Both the position numbers and the translations under genes were made by a program. The notes beneath the pieces were generated by a model that was given only the letters and a program-made list of their open reading frames with translations, did not search any database and had not been told where the DNA came from. A stretch of 64,000 bases of DNA, from contig NC_045441.1 in NCBI RefSeq assembly GCF_002776525.5, positions 89,427,298 through 89,491,297 of the forward strand, read 5' to 3'. This DNA is from Piliocolobus tephrosceles. Its lineage: Eukaryota > Chordata > Mammalia > Primates > Cercopithecidae. Shown here one piece after another: positions 1-13,303 of this stretch. How positions within the stretch are numbered: the stretch's first letter is position 1; each line of letters starts with the position of its first letter.

Positions 1-529
1 TCTATTAGCAGTTTTATTCAATGTGTTTAATATTGAAAGATTATTTATAATCAGCATAAATTGGAAAAATATTCTTTCCTTTTTCTTTAATGGAAAATTT
101 TCATTTAACCCATTTTAATGAATATTTTCACAAGCAGTTACATCCTTTTCAGAGGAACTCTGATGTTTTTTGGAGCTATAAGAGATCTTACATTATACTT
201 AACTGAATACATTTAATTCACAAAGGACAGCAATGACTTACCAGGAAATTAAATAATTTAATAGTATTCCAACTAGAAACTATAGTTTGTTTCACTGTGA
301 TTTAGTTGTGTTTTCTTTAGTTTTAACACATGCTTACCAACCCATCTCTGCTATCTGATGCATCACACGTTATCTAAGTAAATCCTGGTCTCCTTTCATT
401 AAATGAGTTTTATCAGAGTCAAAAAGATGCCTATATGTATTCTCCATTCTAATGACTGAATCTAGCCACCACTAGCACCACGAATTGCTTCTTCTAGCTA
501 ACCTTTGCAGAGCATGGTGCTTGGTACTG

Positions 530-840
530 TTTGTCCCTTTGTGGAACTTTCTGTGGCTTTCATGACCCTCTACTTTCCTTCTCTTTTTGTCTTTCTGATC
601 ATACTTTATGAAATCTACTTTGACTATCTCTATGATTTCTCTTTGCAAATTCCAGATGGTTTTCCCTTGTTTTGCTTTGAGCTACATGAACCATTTTTGA
701 ATACACGTATGTACTTCTTGTCCCTCTTTTGGGTGTCAGACCTGCATTTTCAAGTACCTAGTCAGCAGTTCTATTTCAAAGCCTCTCTGTAAATGCAAAC
801 TCAATATGTCTGACACTTTTCCTCTTCTCTATAGAAGCAG
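530..840 (+). repeat. Degenerate CR1/L3-like LINE fragment
   Basis: Text such as CAAACTCAATATGTCTGACA, with pyrimidine-rich flanks, resembles the 3' part of CR1-clade L3 or L2 elements. Highly diverged; family call from memory. It explains a 95-residue open frame here that is not a gene. Confidence 0.4.
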
Positions 841-869
841 TTTCTGCTTGTAGCTTTCTGTTTCACCAT

Positions 870-1200
870 CAAGCACCTGTCTCCTGTCTGCCAGTTACTA
901 ATCTTCTGAGTGATTTAAGGTTTCTTCTTACCTGCCCTTTGTTCTCCACAATGAAGGTATCACACTTCTGTCTATTAACTCCTGTTCCTCAGGGCACTAC
1001 CTTACTTACTGCTTTCATGACCTTTTGCCAATTATTTGAGCAATCTAATTACTGGTTAGGATGCCTTCCTTTTCTCCCTTCTCCAGTCTATAGCTGTCAG
1101 GTAAATGTTTTCTAGGGTTCCGATAATTTAACTCCATCACTCAGATGTTCCTAATGATTCCCTGTTGTGTTTTAAATATATTCCAAGCAAGAAGTTTTCG
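870..1200 (+). repeat. L2-like LINE fragment
   Basis: The order of diverged phrases (TCTCCAGTCTAT, then TTAACTCCATCACTC, then TTCCCTGTTGTG) follows the L2 region that ends in a description of short pyrimidine-rich blocks. Old and partial. Confidence 0.45.
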
Positions 1201-3589
1201 AATATTTCCTGAATGCAGTACTTTTTTCTTTTATTTTATACCTTTATCACTTTCTTTTCATTACTTTTTCTTTCATTATACAACCACAATATGTGTATAT
1301 GTATTTATTTATAAATTTTATGTATGCACTATTTGACTAATATTTACCTTATAAAACATTCACAAAGAATAGAGAATAATTCATTGAAATAAACTAAAAT
1401 TACCATTGTTATTATATGTATTTAAATGCAGATAGTAAATGCAGATACATTTGATCACCTTAAAAGGTGTTTAATAGTGATATTTTAGAGAGAGTATTAT
1501 GTTTTAATATTCTTTAAGATCTTGGTGTAAAATTTTATGATATAGTTGGTTGAAATCCAGCTTCAAAGTTAACCTTATTTTGATACTTCGATGTTCAGTT
1601 TTAATGGCTATTCAGAGCACAAAAAAAAGATAATTAAAAAGAATATGCTACAAATGGAAGAAGTAGCTCACAGTTTGTTCTCACTAAATATTGCTACCTT
1701 TTTTTAAAGTGTGGATTGTAAACCAATTATGAAAAAAAGAATTGGTAATTGCACAAATAAGTGTTAACCTTTCTTAATATCAATCATTTGTGTTTGTTAA
1801 CTATCAGAAAATGTGGGGCTTTTACAATAGTTTTTCAGCAAACAATTTTCAAACCCATTGCATTTTTTGTCTAGAAGGTTTTTAAACAGATTAAAATATT
1901 CTGTTTTAAAGTTTGTTAAATGAGCAGATACGATAACTTTTAAAAGTGACATGTTATTTTGTATAGCATAATCATATAATAATTTCCAAATATTTATCTT
2001 CAAAGAGCTGTTTCCACATTATAATTTTCTCAGAGAAACAGGTATTGTTTATTTTGCTTTAAATATCAAATACCCAGCATATTGCTGACAACTAGTACTG
2101 ATTTTCTTACTGTCTAATAAGTATTGTATTACTGAAAAGCACTTGTAATCCTCTATTTTTAAGTAAGGATCAAATCTCCACATTCTGCAGCTTTTTAACT
2201 AATTTTCCATGAGATAAACAGTAAATATCTGTGTCATGGTCAAAAATAATGTCATATTCTCTGTCCCAGTACAAAATAAATGTTCTTCAAAATATGAAGG
2301 TCTTATTAGTATACAGTGTACTACATCAGTAATATCTTGAGGCAGTCTGTCTAATTCTGGCTTACTTGTAATGAATAAGTTTTTTTTCATGTACTGCCAT
2401 CTCCCTAACCTTATTCTTTAAAATTATAATTCCAATCAGAGAAATTACTTCTCAATTTTTAATATTTTTTATTTAAAAAATATACATTTTTTTGAATTAA
2501 ACAAATCAGTCCACATTGAGGCTATATGTTCATTGGTACATTTTTCCTTGAGGGTTCACAATAGTAATTCTTAAAATATTTTATTATTAATTAAAGAGAA
2601 ATAGGAACTATTTTGAACTGAATATGTAAAGAAATCTCCATAGTTGGATTATATTATTATTAGATCTTTTGCTACTAAATTTATTCTAATATTTTTTCCC
2701 AAACCTTCCACAATTATTTCTTTGTTTCTTCCAACAACATTTGCTGACAAAGGAATGTAGTTTGATTTGTCACTATATTGATTCCACATATTACTTTAGT
2801 CATTTTTTTCATGACAAAAAAAAAATTCCCCATCTGTTATGTAATTTTTCTTAGTGAGCAAGAAAATTCAAAAGAATATTCCCAATGGTTATTATTCAAG
2901 TTAGTGAAAACTCATAAAGTACTAGAAAACTTATTTGCTGAAAATTCCAGAAGTTTGTGATAGTGTCATAATACCACTGGCTTTGATTCAAAGCACGTTC
3001 TGTATTTAGGGTACAGTTTATTATTAGCAATAATAGATGCAGAAACAGATTTCAAATAGCTTTCCTAATAATATCAAGCATTTTTTCCTAGCTTCAAGTC
3101 AGATCTGATTTAATTTGGTGATCACTGTTCTCACCTTGTTATGAAAACTGATGAAAAGCTTGTAACAATATGAAAAGTGTTAGCTTTCTTATGAGTGCAT
3201 GTGTGTATATCTTACATTACTAGTTTGATCTTTAACAAATGATTTTTTTTGCAGAAATTTTTTTCTACTACTTAGCTATTATAGGAAAATTGGTTTAGTT
3301 AAAACTAGGTGATTTATTGTAACTACAAACCATAAGTCTGCATAACTGAACAATAAGTTTCAACATAAAGGTGAGCAAGTGAAGTGGTTGCCTCACTCTA
3401 ACTTCTGTTTATAGTTGGTTGCCTCTTTATAACTTCCGGCCTTCTCCCAGGATTCCTCACAGAGCATATGACCAACTGACATGACACGTGAGATAATAGT
3501 ATTGCCCATCTATTGATTACATATTAGTGCAATTTAATTTATCCTCTATTTTGGATTTAAAAATACAACTAAAATCGTAGTGTCTTCTC

Positions 3590-3990
3590 ATTGTATTCCA
3601 CTGAAGAACTTTGCATAGCTACCAGGGTATATGCACCCCACAGCGGAGACTCCTGTCTAAATGGCTTAGTTGGCTTTCTCAGCCTTCTGGAATCTGGCTC
3701 CAACACAACTTTCAAGCAACTCCTAACGTTCCCTATGGGGAGACATTAAAGAAAAACAGCCAAATATGCCATTGTGTGTTTCCTGAACATAGCTTGTGCT
3801 TTCTCGTTTGTGAACCTGTTCTCAGTTTTTGTATGTGCACTGACGCCGCACCTTCACATCATCTGTCAGAAAAAATCCCACCTGAACCTCCACATGTCTT
3901 CCATGAGTCTGCCCTTCTATTCTGCTAGCATGTCTTCCATGAGTCTGCCCTTCTATTCCCTAGCGGTAGTCAGTTTTCCTGATGCAGAAT
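3590..3990 (+). repeat. L2-like LINE fragment with an internal tandem duplication
   Basis: Phrases such as ATCTGGCTCCAACACAACTT and TCCTGAACATAGCTTGTGCT match the L2 3' region. A 36-base unit is duplicated head to tail at 3893-3928 and 3929-3964. Confidence 0.6.
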
Positions 3991-4059
3991 TTTTGGCAAT
4001 GATTAATTTCTTAATTAGTTTTTATTTACAATCAAAACAATACTCTTAATTTACCTCTT

Positions 4060-4240
4060 ACTATTCAGGCTGCTGTGTTAAGTACTTCCTTATACAATGA
4101 TTGATAAGGTTAATATTATGATAGCTTTAGTAAAGATGGGGAAACTGAATTTCCATGCCCAAGATCACATAGCTGGAAGGCAGAAGTACTAGAATTATAG
4201 TCCAGCTCTGATTGCAAAGACTGTGCTCTCACCCACTGCA
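4060..4240 (+). repeat. MIR SINE
   Basis: GATGGGGAAACTGAA, CCCAAGATCACATAGCTGG and the closing TGTGCTCTCACCCACTGCAC follow the MIR core and 3' region in order. Confidence 0.75.
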
Positions 4241-5790
4241 CAAGATGTTTTTTCCTATGACACTTTTAGGATACTGGCTTTTCATTATTATAATCATCCA
4301 TCTCTCTTGGCAACCCTCACTGCTATAACAAACACTTGGTATAATATTTTACTCTATTTATATATGTGTATTATTTATTCATTAATTTATTTGTCATTTG
4401 TGTTGTTCATATTATTATAGTACATTGTTTACATTTCGTTGTTGCAACATCATTTTGTCACTTCATTCATTCCTGTCTTTCAAAATGTTTGTTGAATAGC
4501 ATTAAAATTAATCCTGAGGTATAACAATTTGAAAATTACATACACATCTTTAAATTTTTAGTTTAACATTTTAAAATTCATGTTCGCTATAGAATTTTAT
4601 CTTTTTACTTATATACTTAAACAGAATACTGTTTAAATATTTATTTGATATAGTACACTAAAATACTCTCCTCATAGAAACCAAACTTGGAACATTCTTT
4701 AGCAGGTACTTTTATTTCTGGTTAAAATGATCTGAGGGTTAGTATTCAGGTTACATATAGCCAATAAGTGACTGCCTAATCAGAAAGGATGAAAAATAAT
4801 CACGTTTTCTGTAGTGAGAAGGACTCCCATATTACAGTGCTTAGGTGTGAGCGTCCAATCTTTCACTCCAGGTCCAGTGAATTTTATTGGCTTAATTTTG
4901 TTTGGAGCATTTCAAACACTCAGATCAGTAATCTGCATTCATGTAGACTTTATGTAAATTATAAGGTTTGCATTCATTGTTTGATTTTAGCTTTGGGAAA
5001 ATTAAACAAAAACTTAACACTGCATCCTTTCTTTGCACAGTTTTATATGTCATCTAGAATTCAGTTCGTTAATAATATTCAAAACAATTCTGTTTGCCTT
5101 CAATATGGAAGGCTTTTGTGAAAAGAGCAAAACCAAATTTGGCAGTGCAGATATGTCTTGGCACATTCTCCATTACTAGTGAAGGCCTCAAGATACACCA
5201 CCATCGGAAGAGATCCAAATGGGGCTCCATTCATCAGTGCCTCTCACTGACAGGTCTGCAGCTCAATAAATGGCAGGGGGTTATTGGAAGGAAAAGGAAA
5301 AAAGCCTAGAGAGTAAACACTTTGCAGACTTGCCACCTTATAATATGCAAAAGTCATTTAGGGGAAAAAAAAATCATTGTAGTATCACCACCATAGGTAA
5401 ATCCTGTGAAGAGTGTGGAGGGAGGAGACCAGGCAGTGAGTGGGAGGAGGAATAAATGGGTAGGACATGGTACTGAGTGAAGAAGAAAAGCATGAACACA
5501 CGGGGAAGGCACATAAGGGAGATTGTAGGGCTGGTATTTTGATATTTATGTGTATTAATCTTCCATCTAATGTCACTTAATTTCCCTTGTTACATTATAT
5601 ATGTCTGGTCCTAATCTTTTTTGTATAATATCAGTAGAACCTTCAGAATCCGTTATATGAAACTGTAACTTTTTAAATGATCCTCTGAATTGTTACATAT
5701 AACCATGGTCACATTTCTTTCATATATGCATAGTTTTATGACATTGTTACATATATGAATATATGTAGACAGAAAATAAAGAATACACAT

Positions 5791-6100
5791 GGCCAGGCCT
5801 GGTGGCTCACACCTGTAATCCCAGAGTTGTGGAAGGCCGAGGTGGGCAGATCACGAGGTCAGGAGATCGAGACCAGCCTGACCAACATGGTGAAACCCGT
5901 CTCGATTGAAAATACAAAAATAAACCAAGCTTGGTGGCACACTCCTATAATCCCAGCTACTCAGGAGGCTGAGGCAGGAAAATGACTTGAACTCAGGAGG
6001 CGGAGGTTTCAGTGAGCCAAGATCAAGCCACTGCACTCCAGCCTGGGCAACAGAGCATGACTCCATCTCAAAAAAAAAAAAAAAAAAAAACAAGAAGAAT
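5791..6100 (+). mobile_element. Full-length Alu, sense orientation
   Basis: Both arms present, from GGCCAGGCCTGGTGGCTCA to a 20-base A tail after TCCATCTC. Flanked by the direct repeat AAGAATACACATG (5779-5791 and 6101-6113). The number of differences from consensus suggests an older, AluS-age copy; I cannot assign a subfamily. Confidence 0.95.
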
Positions 6101-6756
6101 AAGAATACACATGACACCATGATATTATCAAACTTTGATTGTGAAAGATCATTTTTTGACCTTTTATTCATAAGGAGCTTAAGTACCCCACCCTCATCAT
6201 GATGGTGTTTACTCTAATTCAGTAAAGGGAGGATGGGGCTAGGGTTAAAAAAAGACAAACAAGGAAGGACATTGAAATTATATTGAATTCCAAAAAATGT
6301 GCTCTGGCATTTTCTGGGATGTAATGAAATGGAAATTTCTCTCCACTATAACCATCCAGAAAGCATTTATTAGAAGGCAGCTTCACCGTTGCTTGCCACT
6401 TCAATATGAGAAAAGAACTGAAATGAGTTTAGTGCTCATCAACCCTCCTACTATAGTCTCACAAGTGCAGATAAGGAATTATTTATTGGAAAGACATTCA
6501 AATTGGTACAGTGTAGTTAATTCTAGGTGCACACTGAAGAGTAGGCATTACTTTTTGCACTACAGTTGTTAAGAATATATCACACTGTCTTTTTTAATTG
6601 AGTAACATTGTAAATTCAGAAAAAGCATTTCACCCTATAATATGCTCAGGATAGATCATTGACCATGCATAATAAAGGTATATATTTGGATGAAAATGAA
6701 TGTAAAATAAGCATCAAGCCAACAATATTTATATTTAATAACTCTAACTAGAAAAA

Positions 6757-6893
6757 GGAGAAGAAAAAAAGGAAGGAGGGAAGGAAGGATGGGGGAGGGA
6801 GGAAGGGAGGGAGGAAGGAAGGAAGGAAAGAAGGAAGGAAGGAAGGAAAGGAAGGAAGGAGGGAAGGAAGGAAGGAAGGAAGGAAGGAAGGAG
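6757..6893 (+). repeat. (GGAA)n / polypurine tract
   Basis: About 135 bases of nearly pure purine, mostly GGAA units with GGGA variants. It creates artefactual Lys/Glu/Gly- and Ser/Phe/Pro-repeat open frames on the two strands. Confidence 0.97.
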
Positions 6894-8220
6894 TATGTTT
6901 GTTGTGCAACCTTATATCTGTTTATTTGGGCCATAGTTAGATCAGAAGAGCTCATGCCAACTCACACACTGATAATATTGAGACAGTTCAAGATACAGAT
7001 GTAGTGGAATTAAGGCGGCCTCATAGGCTAGAATGAGCTGTAGCATGCTCTTAGGCAGCTGTTCCCCTAACCCCTCCTTTCTGTAGGCTGTGAGACTATT
7101 GTGTCCTCCTTTAAACAGGACAACTAACTGAATCAGTTTTATTTTGCTCATATATATTTTTACTTAGCAAAAAAGTCTTCATGCAACAAGTCTCTATGTT
7201 TAATTTTTATTTAAGGCCTCGCTGATTCTTGAACCTAAATCGTCGTCATGGCATCATCATAGCCCAAGAAAGGCAACAAGTTCAGGGTTGTGGTGTGTCA
7301 CTAAGGGTCCCAGATCTCTGAAAAGCCCATGCTCCTGCTCACAAAAGCTATTTATTTTTTAAGGAAGCTGCTTTTCAAGATAAAACAAGATTTCAAAATC
7401 AGAAGGTATTTGTAAGTGACATTAGTGAAACACCTTTGAGATGGGATGCTGAAGATACATGTGATTAACAACTCTACAAAAAATTACAGCTGGATATTTC
7501 TCTTTAGCTGAACTGATAAGTCAGACCAATTATTGCATAACTTTTTCAAAGTACATAATTTATAAACATTCATTCCAAGTGATATAGAGTAATGATATTA
7601 ATAATATCAAGTATATATAGTGGTTCATAACTTTCAAAATGTCTTTTAAAAGCAATGCCTTGTTTGAATCATTTGACAAGAACGATAACCATGTATTTGT
7701 GGTACATGGCACATATGTTATTATGGCATATTACTTGCTTCTTTTTGTTTAGTGAATTCTCCAACATCCCTTACAACTTGCAGCCAGGCACAAAGCCCAT
7801 TGTCTGATACTTTCTTGAACTTTACCTGACCTCATAATCCAAAACTAAATTACGTTAATAGAAAATTTATCTTTAAACATCTTCATCACAATTTATAAAC
7901 TTTATCCTAAAGCAAATTTATTGAGAAAAGTAATCATATTTTTGATGGAAAATGACATTGAAATGTGAAAGGGTATTCATGAAAGAAGATCAAATGTCAT
8001 TGAGAATTGACATTTAGTGAAGTTTAGTTTAAATGGAAACTAACCTTGTCAACGCATATCAACAATATTTTTCTCAAACTTTTAAAAAATACTGACATAT
8101 GGTTGAAAAAAATTTCCAAAATTATTTTTCAGTTCCTAATAGTTATTTGATAGTAATGGAGAGGCCATGTTTTTAGTTTAATCATGTTAAGTTTTCCTGT
8201 ATCTTTATCTCCCTGCTTAG

Positions 8221-11200
8221 GAAAAGGAAGATGACAAATCAGACACCTCAAGTTCTCAGCAGCCTAAAAGCCCCCAAGGTCTGAGCGACACGGGATATTC
8301 TTCTGATGGAATATCAAGCTCACTTGGTGAAATTCCAAGTCTTATTCCAACTGATGAAAAGGATATTCTCAAGGGACTCAAAAAGGACTCTTTTTCACAA
8401 GAAAGCAGCCCTTCCAGCCCCTCAGATTTGGCTAAATTAGAAAGTACAGTCCTATCTATTTTGGAAGCTCAAGCAAGTACACTTGTTGATGAAAAGTCAG
8501 AAAAGAAAACACAACCCCATGAAGTTTCTCCTGAGCAGCCTAAGGACCAACAGAAAACTCAGAGTGTGTCTGAAACCTTGGAAATTACTATTTCAGAAGA
8601 AGGGATCAAAGAAAGTCAAGAAGAAAGGAAAGACACTTTTAAAAAAGATAGCCAACAAGATATTCCTTCCAGCAAGGACCATAAAGAAAAGTCTGAGTTT
8701 GTTGATGACATAACTACTAGAAGAGAGCCTTATGATTCAGTTGAAGAGAGTAGTGAAAGTGAAAACTCACCTGTTCCACAAAGAAAACGAAGAACTAGTG
8801 TTGGCTCATCAAGCAGTGATGAGTATAAACAGGAAGACAGCCAAGGATCAGGGGAAGAGGAGGACTTCATTCGAAAACAAATCATAGAAATGAGTGCTGA
8901 TGAAGATGCTTCAGGTTCTGAAGATGATGAGTTCATCAGGAACCAGCTCAAAGAGATTAGTAGTAGTACTGAGAGCCAGAAGAAGGAAGAAACCAAGGGA
9001 AAAGGCAAAATAACAGCAGGGAAACACAGACGACTGACTCGAAAAAGTAGCACAAGCATTGATGATGATGTAGGAAGACGTCACTCATGGCATGATGAAG
9101 ACGATGAAGCATTTGATGAAAGTCATGAACTTAAATACAGAGAATCTAAAAGTCAGGAAAGTGAAGAACTTGTAGTTGCTGGAGGAGGAGGGCTACGCCG
9201 ATTTAAAACAATTGAGCTCAACAGTACAATAGCAGATAAATATTCTGCAGAGTCATCACGGAAAAAAACAAGTTTGTATTTTGAGGAAGAGCCAGAATTA
9301 GAAATGGAAAGCCTGACAGACTCACCTGAAGATAGGTCAAGGGGAGAGGGGTCTTCGAGTCTGCATGCTTCCAGCTTCACTCCTGGTACATCCCCTACAT
9401 CAGTATCATCACTTGATGAGGACAGTGACAGTAGCCCGAGTCACAAAAAAGGAGAGAGCAAACAGCAACGCAAAGCTCGGCACAGATCACATGGCCCTCT
9501 TTTGCCTACTATTGAAGATTCTTCAGAGGAAGAAGAATTGAGAGAGGAAGAAGAATTATTAAAGGAGCAAGAAAAGCAGAGGGAAATAGAACAGCAACAA
9601 AGAAAGAGTTCTAGTAAAAAATCAAAGAAAGACAAAGATGAACTTCGAGCTCAGAGAAGAAGGGAAAGGCCAAAGACACCACCTAGTAATCTCTCTCCCA
9701 TTGAAGATGCATCTCCAACAGAAGAGTTACGTCAGGCTGCAGAAATGGAGGAGCTCCATAGATCTTCTTGTTCTGAATATTCACCTAGCATAGAATCAGA
9801 CCCAGAAGGTTTTGAAATAAGCCCAGAAAAAATAATAGAAGTACAAAAAGTTTATAAATTGCCCACAGCTGTGTCATTATACTCACCAACAGATGAGCAA
9901 TCTATTATGCAGAAAGAAGGTAGCCAAAAGGCGTTAAAAAGTGCTGAGGAGATGTATGAAGAAATGATGCATAAAACACACAAATACAAAGCTTTTCCAG
10001 CTGCAAATGAACGAGATGAAGTGTTTGAAAAAGAGCCTTTGTACGGTGGAATGCTAATAGAGGATTATATTTATGAATCTTTAGTAGAAGACACATACAA
10101 TGGATCGGTAGACGGTAGTCTGCTAACAAGGCAAGAAGAAGAAAATGGATTTATGCAGCAGAGAGGAAGAGAGCAAAAGATAAGACTTTCAGAACAAATT
10201 TATGAAGATCCTATGCAGAAAATTACAGACCTCCAGAAAGAGTTTTATGAGTTAGAAAGCTTACATTCTGTTGTGCCTCAGGAAGATATTGTTTCAAGCT
10301 CTTTTATCATCCCAGAAAGCCATGAGATAGTGGACCTGGGTACTATGGTAACTTCTACAGGAGAAGAAAAGAAACTACTAGATGCTGATGCTGCCTATGA
10401 AGAACTTATGAAGAGGCAACAGATGCAGTTAACACCTGGATCTAGCCCAACCCAGGCCCCCATCGGTGAGGATATGACAGAGTCCACCATGGACTTTGAC
10501 AGAATGCCTGATGCATCTTTGACATCAAGTGTTCTCTCAGGAGCATCTCTTACAGATTCGACCAGCAGTGCAACACTGTCTATCCCAGATGTTAAAATAA
10601 CCCAACATTTTTCAACAGAAGAAATTGAGGATGAATATGTAACCGATTATACAAGAGAAATTCAAGAGATAATTGCCCATGAATCGCTGATTTTGACCTA
10701 CTCGGAGCCTTCAGAAAGTGCTACATCTGTCCCACCCTCTGACACACCTTCTCTCACATCATCTGTTTCTTCGGTCTCTACCACAGATAGCTCTTCACCC
10801 ATTACTACCCTGGATAGCATAACCACAGTTTATACAGAACCAGTGGACATGATAGCTAAATTTGAGGATTCTGAGGAAATTTCTTCATCAACTTATTTTC
10901 CAGGCAGCATTATAGACTACCCAGAAGAAATAAGTGTATCTTTAGATCGGACTACCATATCAGATGGTAGAGCTAGTGCTGATCATATTATTTCCTTATC
11001 TGATATGGCATCTTCTATCATAGAATCTATAGCACCTAAACCTGAAGGGCCAGTTGCTGACACTATTTCTACTGACTTATCTATATCTGAAAAGGACCCG
11101 GTGAAGAAAGCCAAGAAGGAAACTGGGAATGGAATCATTCTGGAAGTTTTGGAAGCTTACAGAGATAAAAAGGAGTTGGAGGCCGAACTAACAAAAAGTA

Positions 11201-13303
11201 GCTTATCTGAAACTGTGTTTGACCACCCACCTTCTTCTGTAATAACCCTTCCAATGAAAGAGCAGCTTTCAACTACGTACTTTACATCTGGAGAGACCTT
11301 TGGTCAGGAGAAACCTGCGTCTCAGTTACCATCTGGCAGTCCTTCTGTTTCCTCTCTTCCAACTAAACCTCGCCCATTCTTTAGAAGTTCTTCTTTGGAC
11401 ATATCAGCTCAACCTCCTCCCCCTCCTCCCCCTCCCCCACCTCCTCCTCCTCCTCCACCACCACCACCTCCTCCCCCACCACTTCCTCCACCAACTTCAC
11501 CTAAACCAACTATTCTTCCTAAAAAAAAGTTACCAGTTACAGCTCCAGTGACTACAGCTACACCTCTGTTTGATGCTGTTACTACTGTAGAGACCACAAC
11601 TGTTCTGAGAAGTAATGGATTACCTGTTACAAGAATATGTACCACTGCACCTCCTCCTGTTCCTCCTAAGCCATCTTCAATTCCATCTGGACTTGTATTT
11701 ACCCACAGGCCTGAGCCAAGCAAACCTCCAATCGCCCCCAAACCAGTGATTCCTCAGCTTCCGGCAACTACACAAAAACCAACAGATATACACCCCAAAC
11801 CAACAGGCCTATCTTTAACTTCAAGTATGACCTTAAATTTAGTGACTTCAGCAGATTATAAATTGCCTTCCCCTACCTCCCCACTTTCCCCACACTCCAA
11901 CAAGTCCTCACCAAGATTTTCCAAATCCCTCACGGAAACTTATGTAGTTATTACATTGCCATCTGAACCTGGGACTCCAACAGATGCTTCTGCTAGTCAA
12001 GCAATTACCAGTTGGCCCTTGGGATCACCCTCCAAAGATCTGGTTTCTGTTGAACCTGTGTTTTCTGTAGTTCCTCCTATGACAGCTGTAGAAGTTCCAA
12101 GTTCATCAGAACAGACCTTCTATATCTCTGGAGCTTTACAGACATTTTCTGCTACCCCTGTCACAGCACCCTCTTCATTTCAAGTAGCTCCCATGTCAGT
12201 TACACAGTTTGTCACTACTGAAGTTTCCAAGACTGAGGTTTCAGCAACCGGAAGTACAGCTCCTAGTGTTGGTCTCAGCAGCATTTCCATAACAATTCCT
12301 CCAGAGCCTCTTGCTCTAGATAACCTACATTTAGAGAAGCCTCAGTATAAAGAAGATGGAAAATTGCAACTTGTTGATGATGTAATTGATTTGCGTACAG
12401 TACCAAAGGTAGAAGTTGAAACAACTGATAAATGTATTGATCTTTCTGCTTCTACCATGGATGTGAAAAGGCAGATCACAACAAATGAAGTTTATGGGAA
12501 ACAAATTAGTGCTGTCCAACCCTCTATTATAAATCTTAGTGTAACATCATCAATAGTGACTCCTGTATCTCTGCCCACTGAGACAGTGACCTTTGTCACG
12601 TGCACAGCTAGTGCAAGTTACACTACAGGCACAGAAAGCCTAGTGGGTGTAGAACGTGCAATGACAACACCACTCCAGCTTACAACATCAAAGCATGCTG
12701 AGCCCCCATGCAGGATACCAAGTGACCAGGTCTTTCCTATAGCTAGGGAAGAAGCACCAATAAACTTATCTCTAGGTACTCCAGCACATGCAATGACATT
12801 GGCTGTTACAAAACCTGTCACTGCACCTCCTGTTGGTGTCACAAATGGATGGACTGATAGCACCATATCCCAGGGGATCACTGATGGGGAAGTAGTGGAT
12901 CTCAGTACAACCAAGTCTCATAGAACAGTCGTAACAATGGATGAGTCTACTTCAAGTGTGATGACCAAAATAATAGAAGATGATGAAAAACCCGTTGACT
13001 TAACAGCAGGGAGAAGAGCTGTGTGCTGTGATGTGGTTTATAAATTGCCGTTTGGAAGGAGCTGCACAGCACAGCAGCCTGCAACTACTCTTCCTGAGGA
13101 TCGTTTTGGTTATAGGGATGACCACTATCAGTATGATCGATCAGGGTCATATGGTTATAGAGGTATTGGGGGAATGAAGCCTTCCATGTCTGACACAAAT
13201 TTAGCAGAAGCTGGACATTTTTTCTATAAAAGTAAGAATGCTTTTGATTATTCTGAAGGAACTGACACAGCAGTAGATCTGACTTCAGGGAGAGTTACTA
13301 CAG
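8221..13303 (+). CDS. PCLO: PCLO (Piccolo) giant coding exon, probably exon 5
   Basis: Encodes 1,694 codons plus one base of Piccolo, the presynaptic active-zone scaffold. I recognise the protein directly: the first residues read EKEDDKSDTSSSQQPKSPQG, and the match to mammalian Piccolo continues throughout. The exon starts after a pyrimidine-rich acceptor ending at 8220; TAG at 8218-8220 is in frame, so coding cannot extend upstream. It ends at the strong donor CAG|GTCAGT (13304), phase 1. By residue of this exon: acidic stretch with a duplicated FIR motif (about 214-247), an R-R-H-S basophilic kinase-type site (286), a charged helix-prone segment (about 435-485), a run of 23 prolines (1065-1087), SH3-ligand prolines PPPVPPKP (1144), and a PxDLS-like array (1388-1688). 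Most of the rest is Ser/Thr/Pro-rich and looks disordered. No frameshift or internal stop. The exon number is from memory of human PCLO. Confidence 0.97.
11413..11493 (+). other. PCLO: Polyproline tract in Piccolo
   Basis: Twenty-three consecutive Pro codons (11413-11481), then Leu and three more Pro. CCT, CCC and CCA codons are mixed, so the protein repeat is purer than the DNA repeat, though (CCT)n runs remain. It sits just after an R-S-S-S-L site and before further PxxP elements at 11650-11760. Such tracts bind profilin, EVH1 or SH3 proteins; the partner here is not shown by the sequence. The opposite strand gives a glycine-run open frame, a by-product. Confidence 0.95.
12382..13284 (+). 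other. PCLO: Array of seven PxDLS-like motifs in Piccolo
   Basis: Near the end of the giant exon these five-residue elements recur: VIDLR (12382), CIDLS (12433), IINLS (12526), PINLS (12757), VVDLS (12892), PVDLT (12991) and AVDLT (13270). The pattern is the PxDLS-type ligand of CtBP proteins. CtBP1 binding to Piccolo and Bassoon, and RIBEYE (a CtBP2 product) binding to Piccolino through several such motifs, are published. Which individual copies bind is not something I can tell. Confidence 0.75.

Larger units (their letters stand above)
1..8220 (+). other. PCLO: 3' part of a PCLO intron (probably intron 4)
   Basis: No exon seen. Contains old LINE fragments (530-1200, 3590-3990), a MIR (4060-4240), an Alu (5791-6100) and a GGAA tract (6757-6893). 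1210-3580, 4250-5778, 6114-6750 and 6900-8180 are AT-rich with short, codon-poor open frames and nothing I recognise. The last 40 bases form a good polypyrimidine tract and acceptor. Confidence 0.85.

Noticed and set aside
505..792. 95-codon open frame
   Set aside because: Falls in a degenerate LINE-like region with no coding signature.
7200..7330. Slightly GC-richer text that looked like a processed pseudogene
   Set aside because: No continuous frame, no A tail and no recognisable product.
11409..11741. 110-codon antisense frame rich in glycine, and an 83-codon leucine/histidine frame at 11300-11551
   Set aside because: Both are other-frame readings of the polyproline and proline-rich coding region.
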